DNA of 64,000 nt, taken from positions 752,365-816,364 of the forward strand of contig NZ_JAENHM010000073.1 in assembly GCF_016595245.1 (NCBI RefSeq), given 5' to 3'. This DNA is from Azospirillum endophyticum (GTDB taxonomy: Bacteria > Pseudomonadota > Alphaproteobacteria > Azospirillales > Azospirillaceae). The position numbers were made by a program, and so were the translations under genes. The notes beneath the pieces are model-generated. The model was not told where the DNA came from, made no database searches, and was given only the letters and a program-made list of their open reading frames with translations. Positions 56,447-64,000 of the stretch are shown in pieces. Numbering within the stretch: position 1 is the first letter of the stretch; each line of letters starts with the position of its first letter.

Positions 56447-56814
56447 TGAAGAACGACTCCATCAGCCGCCGCCGCTTCAACCGCCTCGCCCTGTCCGCCC
56501 TTGGGGCCGGGCTGCTGGTCGCCGCCTTGCCGCAATTGGCACTGGCGCAGGATGCCTTGGCAGCGGCCAAGACCGCCGGTCAACTGGGTGAGCGACCGGA
56601 CGGGATGGTCGGCGTCGTTCCCGGCGCGCCCGCTTCGGCCCAGGCGCTGGCGCAGCAGGTGAACGCCCAACGCCTGGCTCGCTACCAGGAGATCGCCAAG
56701 GGCAACGGCACGGCCTTGGACAAGGTCCAGGCGGTCGCCGGCCAGCAGTTGATCGAGCGCACCCCGGCGGGACAATTCGTGATGACCGCCGCGGGCCAGT
56801 GGCAGCGCAAGTGA
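56446..56814 (+). CDS. ydbL: YdbL-like periplasmic protein with Tat-type signal
   Basis: A 122-residue DUF1318/YdbL protein. The N-terminus has a twin-arginine-like motif (SRRRFNRLAL) before a hydrophobic stretch and cleavage site near ALA; the mature part contains GVVPGAPASAQALAQQVNAQ and ERTPAGQFVM, the YdbL core. In E. coli YdbL is a chaperone-like modulator of the YdbH-YnbE bridge. The start may be GTG 56443 or ATG 56446; the latter has GGGGAAG upstream. Confidence 0.82.
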   Translation: MKNDSISRRRFNRLALSALGAGLLVAALPQLALAQDALAAAKTAGQLGERPDGMVGVVPGAPASAQALAQQVNAQRLARYQEIAKGNGTALDKVQAVAGQQLIERTPAGQFVMTAAGQWQRK

Positions 56815-58865
56815 CCTCTGCAAAGGGGCCCTCTGCACAGGCGGTCGGCAAAGGCGCCGTCGCCGATCTGCGCCGCCGTCTGGCTGGCAAACCCGGCGAC
56901 GGCCCGCTGCTGACCGCCCTGTTCTCGGCGCTCGACACGCTGGGGCAGGCCGGCACGCCGGAGGAGGCGGTCGCCCGCTCCAATTTCGCCGAGGCGCTGC
57001 GGCGTCAAGGTCGTCTCGCGGAGGCTGAGGCACATCACCGGAAGGCGCTGGCCTGGCTGCCCGATTTCGGCGGCAATCATTACAATTGGGGCGTGACCCT
57101 GCAGGCGCTCGGCCGAGCGTCGGAAGCGGCGGCGGCCTATGGCGAGGCCGCCCGGTTGATGCCGAACTTCGCTCCGGCATTCTGCAACCAGGGCGTCCTG
57201 CTGCGCGAACTCGGCCGGCTGGACGAGGCGGAACCGTTGCTGCGCCGCGCGCTGGAGCTTGACCGGACCATGGTACCGGCCCTGCTGGCTTTGGCCGCCC
57301 TTCACCGCGACCGCGGCGACCTGGTCCGTGCCATCGCCGGTTTCGGTGCCTGCCTGTGCCTGCGACCCGATCTGGCGGAGGCGCAGGCGAATCTTGCGCT
57401 GGTCTTGAAGGAACGGGGCCAGCGCGGCGGCCCGGCCGAAGACGGCGCAGCCAGCGTCATCGGCTTCGAACGGGCGCTGCGCATCGGCCTGCCCGACGCG
57501 GGCGGGGTGCTGGCGCAGCTGGTGCAGCAGCGCCGTCACCTCTGCCGCTGGGACGGGCTGGGCGCTCTATCGGCCAAGCTGGTCGACCTGGTGCGGGAGG
57601 GGCGGACCCGGCAGGTCCATCCCTGGATCTTCCTCGGCGAGGGGGCGGGACCGGCGCTGGAGCGCGCCTGTGCCGAACGCTATTCCGGCTGGAAGACGCG
57701 CGGTGTCCAGCCTGCCTTCCCGGCGCGCGCCGGCCGTGGGCCGAAGCTGCGCATCGGTTATCTATCGGCCGACTTCCACGACCATGCGACCGCCATGCTG
57801 ATCGCCGAATTGATCGAGCGGCACGACCGTGGCCGATTCGAAATCATCGGCTGTTCCTACGGATCCGACGATGGCGGTGCTCTGCGCCGGCGGCTGATTG
57901 CAGGGTTCGACCGCTTCCTCGACCTGTCGGCGCTGACCGACGAGGCGGCTGCGCGCCTGATCCATGAAGCGGAGGTCGACATCCTGGTCGACCTTAAAGG
58001 CCATACCCAGAATGCCCGGCCCGGCATCGCCGCCCTCCGCCCTGCACCGCTACAGGTACAGTGGCTGGGTTATCCGGGGACGCTGGGCAGCCCGGCCGTC
58101 GACTATGTCATCGCCGACTCCGTGGTGATCCCCGCCGATCAGCAGCGCTTCTACAGCGAGCGCATCGTCCATCTTCCCGACAGCTACCAGCCGAACGACC
58201 GCAAGCGCGCCATCGGACCGGTGCCGGACCGGGCCGGCTGCGGCTTGCCGGCGGACGGGGTGGTGTTCTGTGGGTTCAATGCTTCCTACAAGATCGGTCC
58301 GGCGATGTTCGGTCGCTGGTGCCGGATTCTGGAGCGAGTCCCCGGATCGGTTCTTTGGCTGTCGGAAGGGCCGATCGAGGTCGCGGTCAACCTGCGGCGT
58401 GAGGCGGCCGCCCGGAGCTTGGCGCCGGAACGGCTAGTCTTCGCTCCCCGCCTGCCGGGACCGGAGCATCTGGCACGCCACCGGCTGGCCGACCTGTTCC
58501 TCGATTCGAGTCCGGTCGGCGCCCACACCACTGCCAGCGATGCGCTGTGGAGCGGACTGCCGGTGCTGACGGTGGCCGGACGGTCCTTCGCCGGACGGGT
58601 TGCCGCCAGCCTGCTGCATGCCGTCGGACTGCCTGACCTGGTGCTACCGGACTGGGACGTCTATGAGGCGACGGCGTGCCGGCTGGCCGTACAGCCGGCG
58701 GCGTTGGCGGCGTTGAAGCTGCGGCTGGAGCAGGCACGTGCCGCCGCTCCTCTGTTCGACACTGACCGTTTCGCACGTTCCATCGAGGCGGCCTTCGCCG
58801 CCATGTGGGACATCCATGCGGCGGGAGAGCCGCCGCATGGATTTGCCGTGCCGCCTCAGGGATAG
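56811..58865 (+). CDS. TPR-containing O-GlcNAc transferase-like glycosyltransferase
   Basis: A 684-residue protein with N-terminal tetratricopeptide repeats (about 55-205) and a C-terminal glycosyltransferase family 41 domain. The catalytic half shows KLRIGYLSADFHDHATAM, FNASYKIGP and GAHTTASDALWSGLPVLT, the last being the UDP-GlcNAc binding block of OGT. Bacterial relatives glycosylate proteins or peptides. The GTG 56811 start overlaps the ydbL stop. Its 3' end overlaps the convergent next gene by 10 bp. Confidence 0.87.
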   Translation: MTSAKGPSAQAVGKGAVADLRRRLAGKPGDGPLLTALFSALDTLGQAGTPEEAVARSNFAEALRRQGRLAEAEAHHRKALAWLPDFGGNHYNWGVTLQALGRASEAAAAYGEAARLMPNFAPAFCNQGVLLRELGRLDEAEPLLRRALELDRTMVPALLALAALHRDRGDLVRAIAGFGACLCLRPDLAEAQANLALVLKERGQRGGPAEDGAASVIGFERALRIGLPDAGGVLAQLVQQRRHLCRWDGLGALSAKLVDLVREGRTRQVHPWIFLGEGAGPALERACAERYSGWKTRGVQPAFPARAGRGPKLRIGYLSADFHDHATAMLIAELIERHDRGRFEIIGCSYGSDDGGALRRRLIAGFDRFLDLSALTDEAAARLIHEAEVDILVDLKGHTQNARPGIAALRPAPLQVQWLGYPGTLGSPAVDYVIADSVVIPADQQRFYSERIVHLPDSYQPNDRKRAIGPVPDRAGCGLPADGVVFCGFNASYKIGPAMFGRWCRILERVPGSVLWLSEGPIEVAVNLRREAAARSLAPERLVFAPRLPGPEHLARHRLADLFLDSSPVGAHTTASDALWSGLPVLTVAGRSFAGRVAASLLHAVGLPDLVLPDWDVYEATACRLAVQPAALAALKLRLEQARAAAPLFDTDRFARSIEAAFAAMWDIHAAGEPPHGFAVPPQG

Positions 58866-59581
58866 GCGCAGCGGTCGGCCGTGACCTCCACGAAGGAACG
58901 CTGCGCGGCGGCGATGGTGAAGCGATACTCGCTGTTGTCGACCACCAGGGACTGGTGCAGCGGCAGCACGCCGCTGACGGTGGTGCCCTTGCCGCCGATG
59001 CCGGTGATGCGGATGGTCACCGGCTGACCCGGATCGAACCAGCTTTCGGCGTTGCCCTGGCCGTTGTGGGCGGACTGGCCTTCGCCGGTGACGGTGACGG
59101 TGCCATTGCTGAAGGTCACCCCGCGCGCGCCACCCTTCAGCAGCGGCGTGCTCAGCGTAAAGCGCTTGGTGTCCGTCGGCTGGCAGTTGCGCGGAACCTG
59201 GGCCTGGGAGATGACGAAGGCGAGGCGGTTGGCGTCCAGCCCCCCCTTCAGCCGTTCCGACACCAGCTGCGCCAGCTTGGCAAGGTCACCGGTCGGAACC
59301 TCGCGCTGCAGGCGGCCTTCCAGCTCGCCCACGCGCGCCTCGGCGGTGCGGGCGGCATGCTGCATCTGGCTTGCCAGCAATTCCAATTCCGCCTTCTGGC
59401 GCGACAGGGTCGCGATCTCCTCGCGCAGGGTGACGTCGCGTCCCTTCAGCTGCTCGATGCCCATCTGGTAGGAGAACAGTCCGACGCCGAGCACCAGTGC
59501 GGCCAGCAGCATGAACTTGATCACGCCGGCCCGCAGGCGTTTGCGGTACCGTCTTTCGTAGTCGTAACGTCCCAGGGTCAT
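58856..59581 (-). CDS. Membrane-anchored coiled-coil hypothetical protein
   Basis: A 241-residue protein with a short basic cytoplasmic start, one membrane helix (about residues 20-40), a coiled coil (about 45-95, rich in Glu/Leu/Arg), and a soluble periplasmic beta-rich end with a conserved-looking NGTVTVTGEGQSA stretch. I do not recognise the family. It lies downstream of lptD on the same strand, separated by a strong hairpin. Confidence 0.65.
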   Translation of the reverse strand: MTLGRYDYERRYRKRLRAGVIKFMLLAALVLGVGLFSYQMGIEQLKGRDVTLREEIATLSRQKAELELLASQMQHAARTAEARVGELEGRLQREVPTGDLAKLAQLVSERLKGGLDANRLAFVISQAQVPRNCQPTDTKRFTLSTPLLKGGARGVTFSNGTVTVTGEGQSAHNGQGNAESWFDPGQPVTIRITGIGGKGTTVSGVLPLHQSLVVDNSEYRFTIAAAQRSFVEVTADRCAYP

Positions 59582-59630
59582 GATTCCGGTCGCGGCGGGC
59601 TGTCTCGTCGGGCGTTAATGGCTAACGGCA

Positions 59631-59659
59631 ACGGCCAAGGGATGCAACCCCTTGGCCGT
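59631..59659 (-). terminator. Hairpin after lptD
   Basis: A perfect 11-bp inverted repeat (ACGGCCAAGGG with CCCTTGGCCGT, 7-nt loop) between lptD and the coiled-coil protein gene. Confidence 0.65.
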
Positions 59660-59692
59660 CGTTTCCTGCGGCGTTCTCCAGTTGGCCCGCCG

Positions 59693-62050
59693 TTACTGGT
59701 TGGCCGAGCTGCCTCCGAGGAATCCGGCGTTGATGCCGGGGGTCTTGAACTCTCCGACATTCTTGAAGACCAGACGGAAGAAGATGGAGTTGCCGTCCTT
59801 CTCGCCGGTCGTGCTGATGGTGTAGTCGCGGCGTGCGATGGTCTGGAAGATCAGGCATTCGTCGGCATAGGTCAAAGTTGCCAAGCTCGAACGCGGGCCC
59901 GGCTGGGGCTCCATCGCTTGGGTGTGCGAAAGACCCAGGCTCCAATAGTCGGTGAACTGCGACGACGCACCGAAGGACGCTTGCTCCACCCGGTTGCGGG
60001 TGACGGCGGTGCGCGACGTCGTCTGGTCGACATAGGTGTAGGCGGTGGACAGGCGCAGCAGCGGCACGCCGGCCGACGCATTCAATGAATGGCGGCGCGG
60101 CCGGAAGGTTTCGTGATCGACGCGGAAGCCGTAGTTCACATCCAGCCAATCAGCCGGCTGAAGGTCCAGGCGCCCGACATAATCGGAAACACGGTCCTTC
60201 AGGCCGGTGTCGCCGCTGAAACCGGCAGTGCTGTCGCTCATACGCAGGCTCTGGCCCAGGAACAGGCTGGCCGACCCCTGGGTGTTGCCGTAGATCGCGG
60301 TACGCAGGCCATAGGTGAAGCGCATGCCGTCGTCCAACCGGTCGATGCCGGTGAAGCGGTTGGGTTGCAGCAGGTTCACGTCGTCGAACTCGACGTCCAG
60401 GCTGTCTTCGTTCGGGAAGATGCGGTTGTTCGGCAGCTTGGGTGCGAAGGTCAGCTGGCCGATCGGCTCCACCATCTGCGACGAGCTTTCGCCATAGCGG
60501 ACAAAGGGATAGCGGACGGTCGCCTGCCCCTGCGGGAAGAAGCGGAAGCGGCTGATATTGTCGTTCCCGCGGGTCGTCGGGTCTGCCGTGTTGAACTGCT
60601 GTGCCTTGTAGCCGGCAACCAGCACGCTCCCCGACAAATTGGTGATGAAGCCGGCGTTGGAGACGATGTTGCGTTCCCAACCCGGCTGCGCCACGAAGCG
60701 CTGCGTGTCGGGGCCGGCATTCTTGAAGCGCGACACCGCAAGAAGGCTGGTGTCGAACGACCAGCGGCCGCCGAGCAGGCTGCCGGGCTCGCCGAGCGCG
60801 TTGTATTGCGCGTAGGGCAGGGTGACGGGCTCGGGAATGGGATTCCCATACCGCATGTCCTGGAAGCTGTACCCGGTGATCGCCGCATAGTTCCGGCCGC
60901 GGAAACCTTCCACGAAGACCTTGCTGGTCAGGTAATCCTCGCGGAAATCATAGTAACGCCGCAGGAAAGTCGGATCGCTGGCGCGCTTGACGTCGAAGCC
61001 GGCGCGCCAGGTCTCGTCGATGTCGAACAGGCCGCGCGCCGCGATGTAACCGCGGTTGCGCGTTTCCTTCGGCACGGTCGTGGTGTTGGCGACGTCGCCG
61101 CGGGTGAAAGCACCCTCCAACTCCAGCCGGCCGCTTTCGAATCGCTTGCGGTATTGGCCGCCGAGCAGCGGTCCCTGCTGCGAGTAGTAATGCAGGTCGA
61201 AGGTGGCGTCCTGATCCGGTGCAATGTCCCAGTAGTAATGGGTCTTGAGGATCGCGCCGAGATTGGAGTTGTTGCCGAAGGACGGCGTCAGGAAGCCGCT
61301 CTTGCGGTCGACCGAGGGATCGGGATGCGACAGGTAGGGCGTGTAGGCGACGGGGATCCCGAAGATCTCCATCGTCGCGTCGCGATAGCGGACCTCGTGC
61401 TCCTCGTTGTCGTGCACGATGCGGACGGCGCGGATCTGCCACAGCGGCGGACGGGTCGGGTCCTCCTTGCACAGGTCGCAAGGGCTGTAGACGCCGCGGT
61501 TGACGCGCGTCAGGCGGCCCTCGCGCCGCTCGCCCTCATTGCCGGCCATGCGGCCGTTGTCGGTCATCAGGACGCGGATGTTCTCGATGAACACGTCCTT
61601 CAGATCGTCGGTCAGCTCGGCGTAATCGGCGAAGATGATGTCGCCCGACGTCTCGACCAGCCGGATCTTGCCGGTTGCGGTGACGACCTTGGTCTTCTGG
61701 TTGTAGGTGATCTTGTCGGCGCGAACGCTGCGCTTGCCCTGGGCCAGTTCCACGTTGCCGCTGGCGGTGACGACGCTGTTCACCTCGTCGAAGGTGACCT
61801 GATCGGCCGTCAGCAGGACGGGGTCCTGTTTGGACTCGGTGCCGCTCGCGGTCGCCGGGGCAGCCGGGCTCGCCGGCTTCATGCCGGGGACGGGCGTGGC
61901 CGGGGATTGGGCGTTGGCCGGATCCGGAAGGGCCAGATCCACGGCGGCGACCCCGCACGCCAGCATCAGCCCGACGATGCCGGAGCGCAGGATGGGGTTG
62001 GCGGCGGTCGGAGCTTTGGCGCGGGCGCGCCGGGAGACGGGCTTGGGCAT
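59693..62050 (-). CDS. lptD: LPS-assembly outer membrane protein LptD
   Basis: The outer-membrane barrel that, with LptE, inserts lipopolysaccharide into the outer leaflet. The 785-residue precursor has a signal region, an LptA-like periplasmic jellyroll (LLTADQVTFDEVNSVVTASG, residues about 90-190) and a C-terminal barrel of about 590 residues. The SPCDLCKEDPTRPPLWQI block with two cysteines is typical of alphaproteobacterial LptD. ATG 62050 is chosen; the frame is open upstream. The usual downstream partners surA and pdxA are absent here. Confidence 0.93.
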   Translation of the reverse strand: MPKPVSRRARAKAPTAANPILRSGIVGLMLACGVAAVDLALPDPANAQSPATPVPGMKPASPAAPATASGTESKQDPVLLTADQVTFDEVNSVVTASGNVELAQGKRSVRADKITYNQKTKVVTATGKIRLVETSGDIIFADYAELTDDLKDVFIENIRVLMTDNGRMAGNEGERREGRLTRVNRGVYSPCDLCKEDPTRPPLWQIRAVRIVHDNEEHEVRYRDATMEIFGIPVAYTPYLSHPDPSVDRKSGFLTPSFGNNSNLGAILKTHYYWDIAPDQDATFDLHYYSQQGPLLGGQYRKRFESGRLELEGAFTRGDVANTTTVPKETRNRGYIAARGLFDIDETWRAGFDVKRASDPTFLRRYYDFREDYLTSKVFVEGFRGRNYAAITGYSFQDMRYGNPIPEPVTLPYAQYNALGEPGSLLGGRWSFDTSLLAVSRFKNAGPDTQRFVAQPGWERNIVSNAGFITNLSGSVLVAGYKAQQFNTADPTTRGNDNISRFRFFPQGQATVRYPFVRYGESSSQMVEPIGQLTFAPKLPNNRIFPNEDSLDVEFDDVNLLQPNRFTGIDRLDDGMRFTYGLRTAIYGNTQGSASLFLGQSLRMSDSTAGFSGDTGLKDRVSDYVGRLDLQPADWLDVNYGFRVDHETFRPRRHSLNASAGVPLLRLSTAYTYVDQTTSRTAVTRNRVEQASFGASSQFTDYWSLGLSHTQAMEPQPGPRSSLATLTYADECLIFQTIARRDYTISTTGEKDGNSIFFRLVFKNVGEFKTPGINAGFLGGSSANQ

Positions 62051-62147
62051 GTCGGAACGATTGGGGGAAGCGAAAGCCCAAGTCAACGGTTTCAAGACCC
62101 TGCGGCGGGTGATGTCACCGTGTCGCCGCCGGCCCTGTTGCAGCACT

Positions 62148-62188
62148 GCCGCAGCCGCCGCGGCCGGAATGGCCGTGGTGGCTGCGGC
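62148..62188 (-). terminator. Hairpin after hss
   Basis: An 18-bp near-perfect inverted repeat (62148-62165 with 62171-62188, 5-nt loop, two mismatches on the minus strand) between hss and lptD. Confidence 0.55.
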
Positions 62189-62205
62189 ACTTCATCCAAT
62201 CTGTC

Positions 62206-63627
62206 TCAAACGACCCGGAAGTTCTTGAACTGCCAGGGGTCATCCTCGTCGATGTCCTCGGGGAACAGGACGTTGCGATCCTGCAGCGGCGTCCAGTCGC
62301 CATAGGCGCCGACCACCTCGCCGAGATAGGGGGTGGCGATGTCCAGCACCCGGCGGAAGTCCACCGCGTCCGGTTCGACCACGCCCCGATTCGGGTTCTC
62401 CAGCGTCCAGACGATCCCGCCCAGGACGGTCGAGGTCACCTGCATCGATGTGGCGTTGTTGTAGGGCGCCAGCGACCGCGCCTCTTCGATTCCCAAGCGC
62501 GAGCCATACCAGTAGGCTCCCTTGGCATGCCCCATCAGCAGCACGCCCAGCTCGTCCATGCCGCCGGTGATCTCATGCATCATCAGCCGCTGCTCGGCCT
62601 GCATGTTGAAGTTCTTGCCGGACAGTTCGTGCAGCGACATCACCGCGTCGTCGCAGGGGTGATAGGCATAGTGGCAGGTCGGCCGGTAGACGACTCGGTC
62701 GCCCTCGCGCACCGTGAAATAGTCGGAGATGGAGATCGCCTCGCTGTGGGTGATCAGGAAGCCGTGGAACGGCCCCTCCAACGGCGTCCAGGTGCGGACG
62801 CGCGTTGCCGCTCCCGGCCGCATCAGGTAGATCGCGGCGCCGCAGCCGAACTCGTGCTCGCGACCGTCGGGGGGCAGCAGCTTCTCATGGGTGCCCCAGC
62901 CGAGTTCGGCCGGCTGGCAGCCCTCGCTGACGAAGCCGTCGATCGACCAGGTGTTGACGAACTCCCCGATCTGCTTGGGCTGGTTCGACACCTGGGTATC
63001 GCGCTCCGCCACGTGGATCGTCTTGATGCCCAGCGTCTGCGCCAGCCGGCCCCAGCCGTCGCGGTCGGTCGGAACATCGGTGTCGACGCCGGTGTCGGCG
63101 GCGATGTTCAGCAGCGCCTGCTTGACGAAATGAGACACCAGACCCGGATTCGCCCCATGGGTGATCAACGCGGTCGGGCCGCCTTCATAACGGTTGCGCA
63201 GCGCCAGCGCCGATTCGCGCAGCGCGTAGTTGGAGCGCAGCGACGGCGACACGCTCGAATCGGTGTAGCCGCCCGCCCACGGTTCGGTGCAAGTGTCGGT
63301 ATAGAAGGCGCCGACCCGCTGGCAGAATTCGATCAGCGCGATCGACGAGACGTCGACCGACAGGTTGACCAGGAAATCGCCCTTGTCGATCAGCGGCTTC
63401 AGAACCTGGAAGAAATTGTCGTTGTCGAGCGGGTTGTTGTGGAAGGCGACGCCGTAAAGCTCCGCTTCCTCGCGCCCGCGCTCCTCGGCGGTGACGATGG
63501 TGATTCGGTCGGCCGTAAGTCCGTCGATGTGACGGAGAAGCAGCGGCAAGACACCCTGGCCGATCGAACCGAATCCAACGATGACCATGCGGCCTGTGAA
63601 CGTGCAGAGCTTCGTGTCCAGGGCCAT
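62206..63627 (-). CDS. hss: Homospermidine synthase
   Basis: Makes sym-homospermidine from two putrescine molecules (or spermidine plus putrescine) using NAD+ as a catalytic cofactor. The 473-residue protein has the NAD-binding loop VIVGFGSIGQGVLP (residues 15-28) and the family blocks DTCTEPWAGGY, THGANPGLVSHF and TCHYAYHPCDDAV. GGGGAGAC precedes the ATG. It follows a decarboxylase gene on the same strand, which would supply putrescine. Confidence 0.96.
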   Translation of the reverse strand: MALDTKLCTFTGRMVIVGFGSIGQGVLPLLLRHIDGLTADRITIVTAEERGREEAELYGVAFHNNPLDNDNFFQVLKPLIDKGDFLVNLSVDVSSIALIEFCQRVGAFYTDTCTEPWAGGYTDSSVSPSLRSNYALRESALALRNRYEGGPTALITHGANPGLVSHFVKQALLNIAADTGVDTDVPTDRDGWGRLAQTLGIKTIHVAERDTQVSNQPKQIGEFVNTWSIDGFVSEGCQPAELGWGTHEKLLPPDGREHEFGCGAAIYLMRPGAATRVRTWTPLEGPFHGFLITHSEAISISDYFTVREGDRVVYRPTCHYAYHPCDDAVMSLHELSGKNFNMQAEQRLMMHEITGGMDELGVLLMGHAKGAYWYGSRLGIEEARSLAPYNNATSMQVTSTVLGGIVWTLENPNRGVVEPDAVDFRRVLDIATPYLGEVVGAYGDWTPLQDRNVLFPEDIDEDDPWQFKNFRVV

Positions 63628-63770
63628 GATTTTTTGTCTCCCCGAGGTAGTTTAGGCCAACGACATAAGCCGGCGCTCCCGCCCACTTCAGAGAAGAGGA
63701 AACGGGACACGCCGGACCACTGAATGTTACGGATGTCTTTACGCTTTATCCACAGAATCCGGCTTCGCCT

Positions 63771-64000
63771 TCACGCCGCGCAGGAGCGAAGCTCGTAGCC
63801 GGGGGTGGCCAGCAGCGGCGCGTCCGACACTTCCACGACACGCGCCTGATCGAAGCCGTTGAAGGCGGTGCGCAGGCAGGAGCCATAGGCGCCGAGCTGC
63901 CCCAGTTCGATCCAGTCGCCGGCCTTGACATCGGCCGGCAGGTGGAAGGGGCCGTTCATCTTGTCGGCGCTGTCGCAGGTCGGGCCGTAGAAGCTGAAGG
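63771..64000 (-). CDS. Ornithine/diamino-acid decarboxylase, C-terminal part (cut by window edge)
   Basis: The last 76 codons of a fold-III PLP-dependent decarboxylase. YGPTCDSADKMNGP contains the substrate-site cysteine and aspartate of ornithine decarboxylases, followed by GDWIELGQLGAYG. The N-terminal barrel with the PLP lysine lies beyond the window. Together with hss downstream it indicates homospermidine synthesis; lysine decarboxylase cannot be excluded from this fragment. Confidence 0.85.
   Translation of the reverse strand, partial: FSFYGPTCDSADKMNGPFHLPADVKAGDWIELGQLGAYGSCLRTAFNGFDQARVVEVSDAPLLATPGYELRSCAA

Overview
The window looks like chromosomal DNA from a high-GC alphaproteobacterium of the Rhodospirillales, most likely Azospirillum or a close relative. 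That is inferred from: an EcfG-type general stress sigma factor with matching promoters; a magnesium-type HemB; a phasin; homospermidine synthase next to an ornithine-decarboxylase-like gene; and a plant-type ethylene-receptor histidine kinase. No rRNA, tRNA, CRISPR array, insertion sequence or prophage was seen. Most genes are housekeeping genes in short operons separated by strong hairpin terminators.

1-15.4 kb: gyrA (3' end cut off), a MATE exporter, an entericidin-like lipoprotein and a proline-rich peptide, a soluble lytic transglycosylase divergent from dapA-smpB-rRNA methyltransferase, an aldo/keto reductase divergent from a TetR regulator, an AraC regulator with a PEBP protein, hemB, a diacylglycerol-kinase/metallophosphoesterase pair, and a 3-hydroxyisobutyryl-CoA hydrolase. 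15.6-30 kb: a MarR/LdtR regulator, a Na+/H+ antiporter behind a leader with alternative hairpins, a branched-chain amino acid binding protein, a phasin, RlmJ, a second transglycosylase, a TPR methyltransferase, a glycosyltransferase, a degenerate PhoD-like protein, then a stress block (anti-sigma-like protein, SDR, EcfG-like sigma, GNAT).

30-38 kb: glgP, a small threonine-rich leader ORF in front of asd, prfC, and the ethylene-receptor-like kinase with its response regulator. 38-47.4 kb: a minus-strand locus of circularly permuted ATP-grasp/alpha-E fusion, transglutaminase-like proteins and a di-haem cytochrome lipoprotein. 47.5-64 kb: two uncharacterised proteins, an SDR/SnoaL relic, an aldose epimerase, a Ser/Thr kinase with a zinc ribbon, a cyclophilin, a ydbH-ynbE-ydbL envelope operon plus an O-GlcNAc-transferase-like gene, a membrane-anchored coiled-coil protein, lptD, hss and the end of a decarboxylase gene.

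The strongest signals for a second look are: (i) copies of the GGAAC-N16/17-CGTT stress promoter in front of the entericidin, the DAGK/MPE pair, the SDR and the sigma factor itself; (ii) a kinase sensor domain keeping every ethylene/copper residue of ETR1 at identical spacing; (iii) a candidate threonine attenuator for asd; (iv) a switch-like leader before the antiporter; (v) a paired palindrome with compensatory differences before ydbH.
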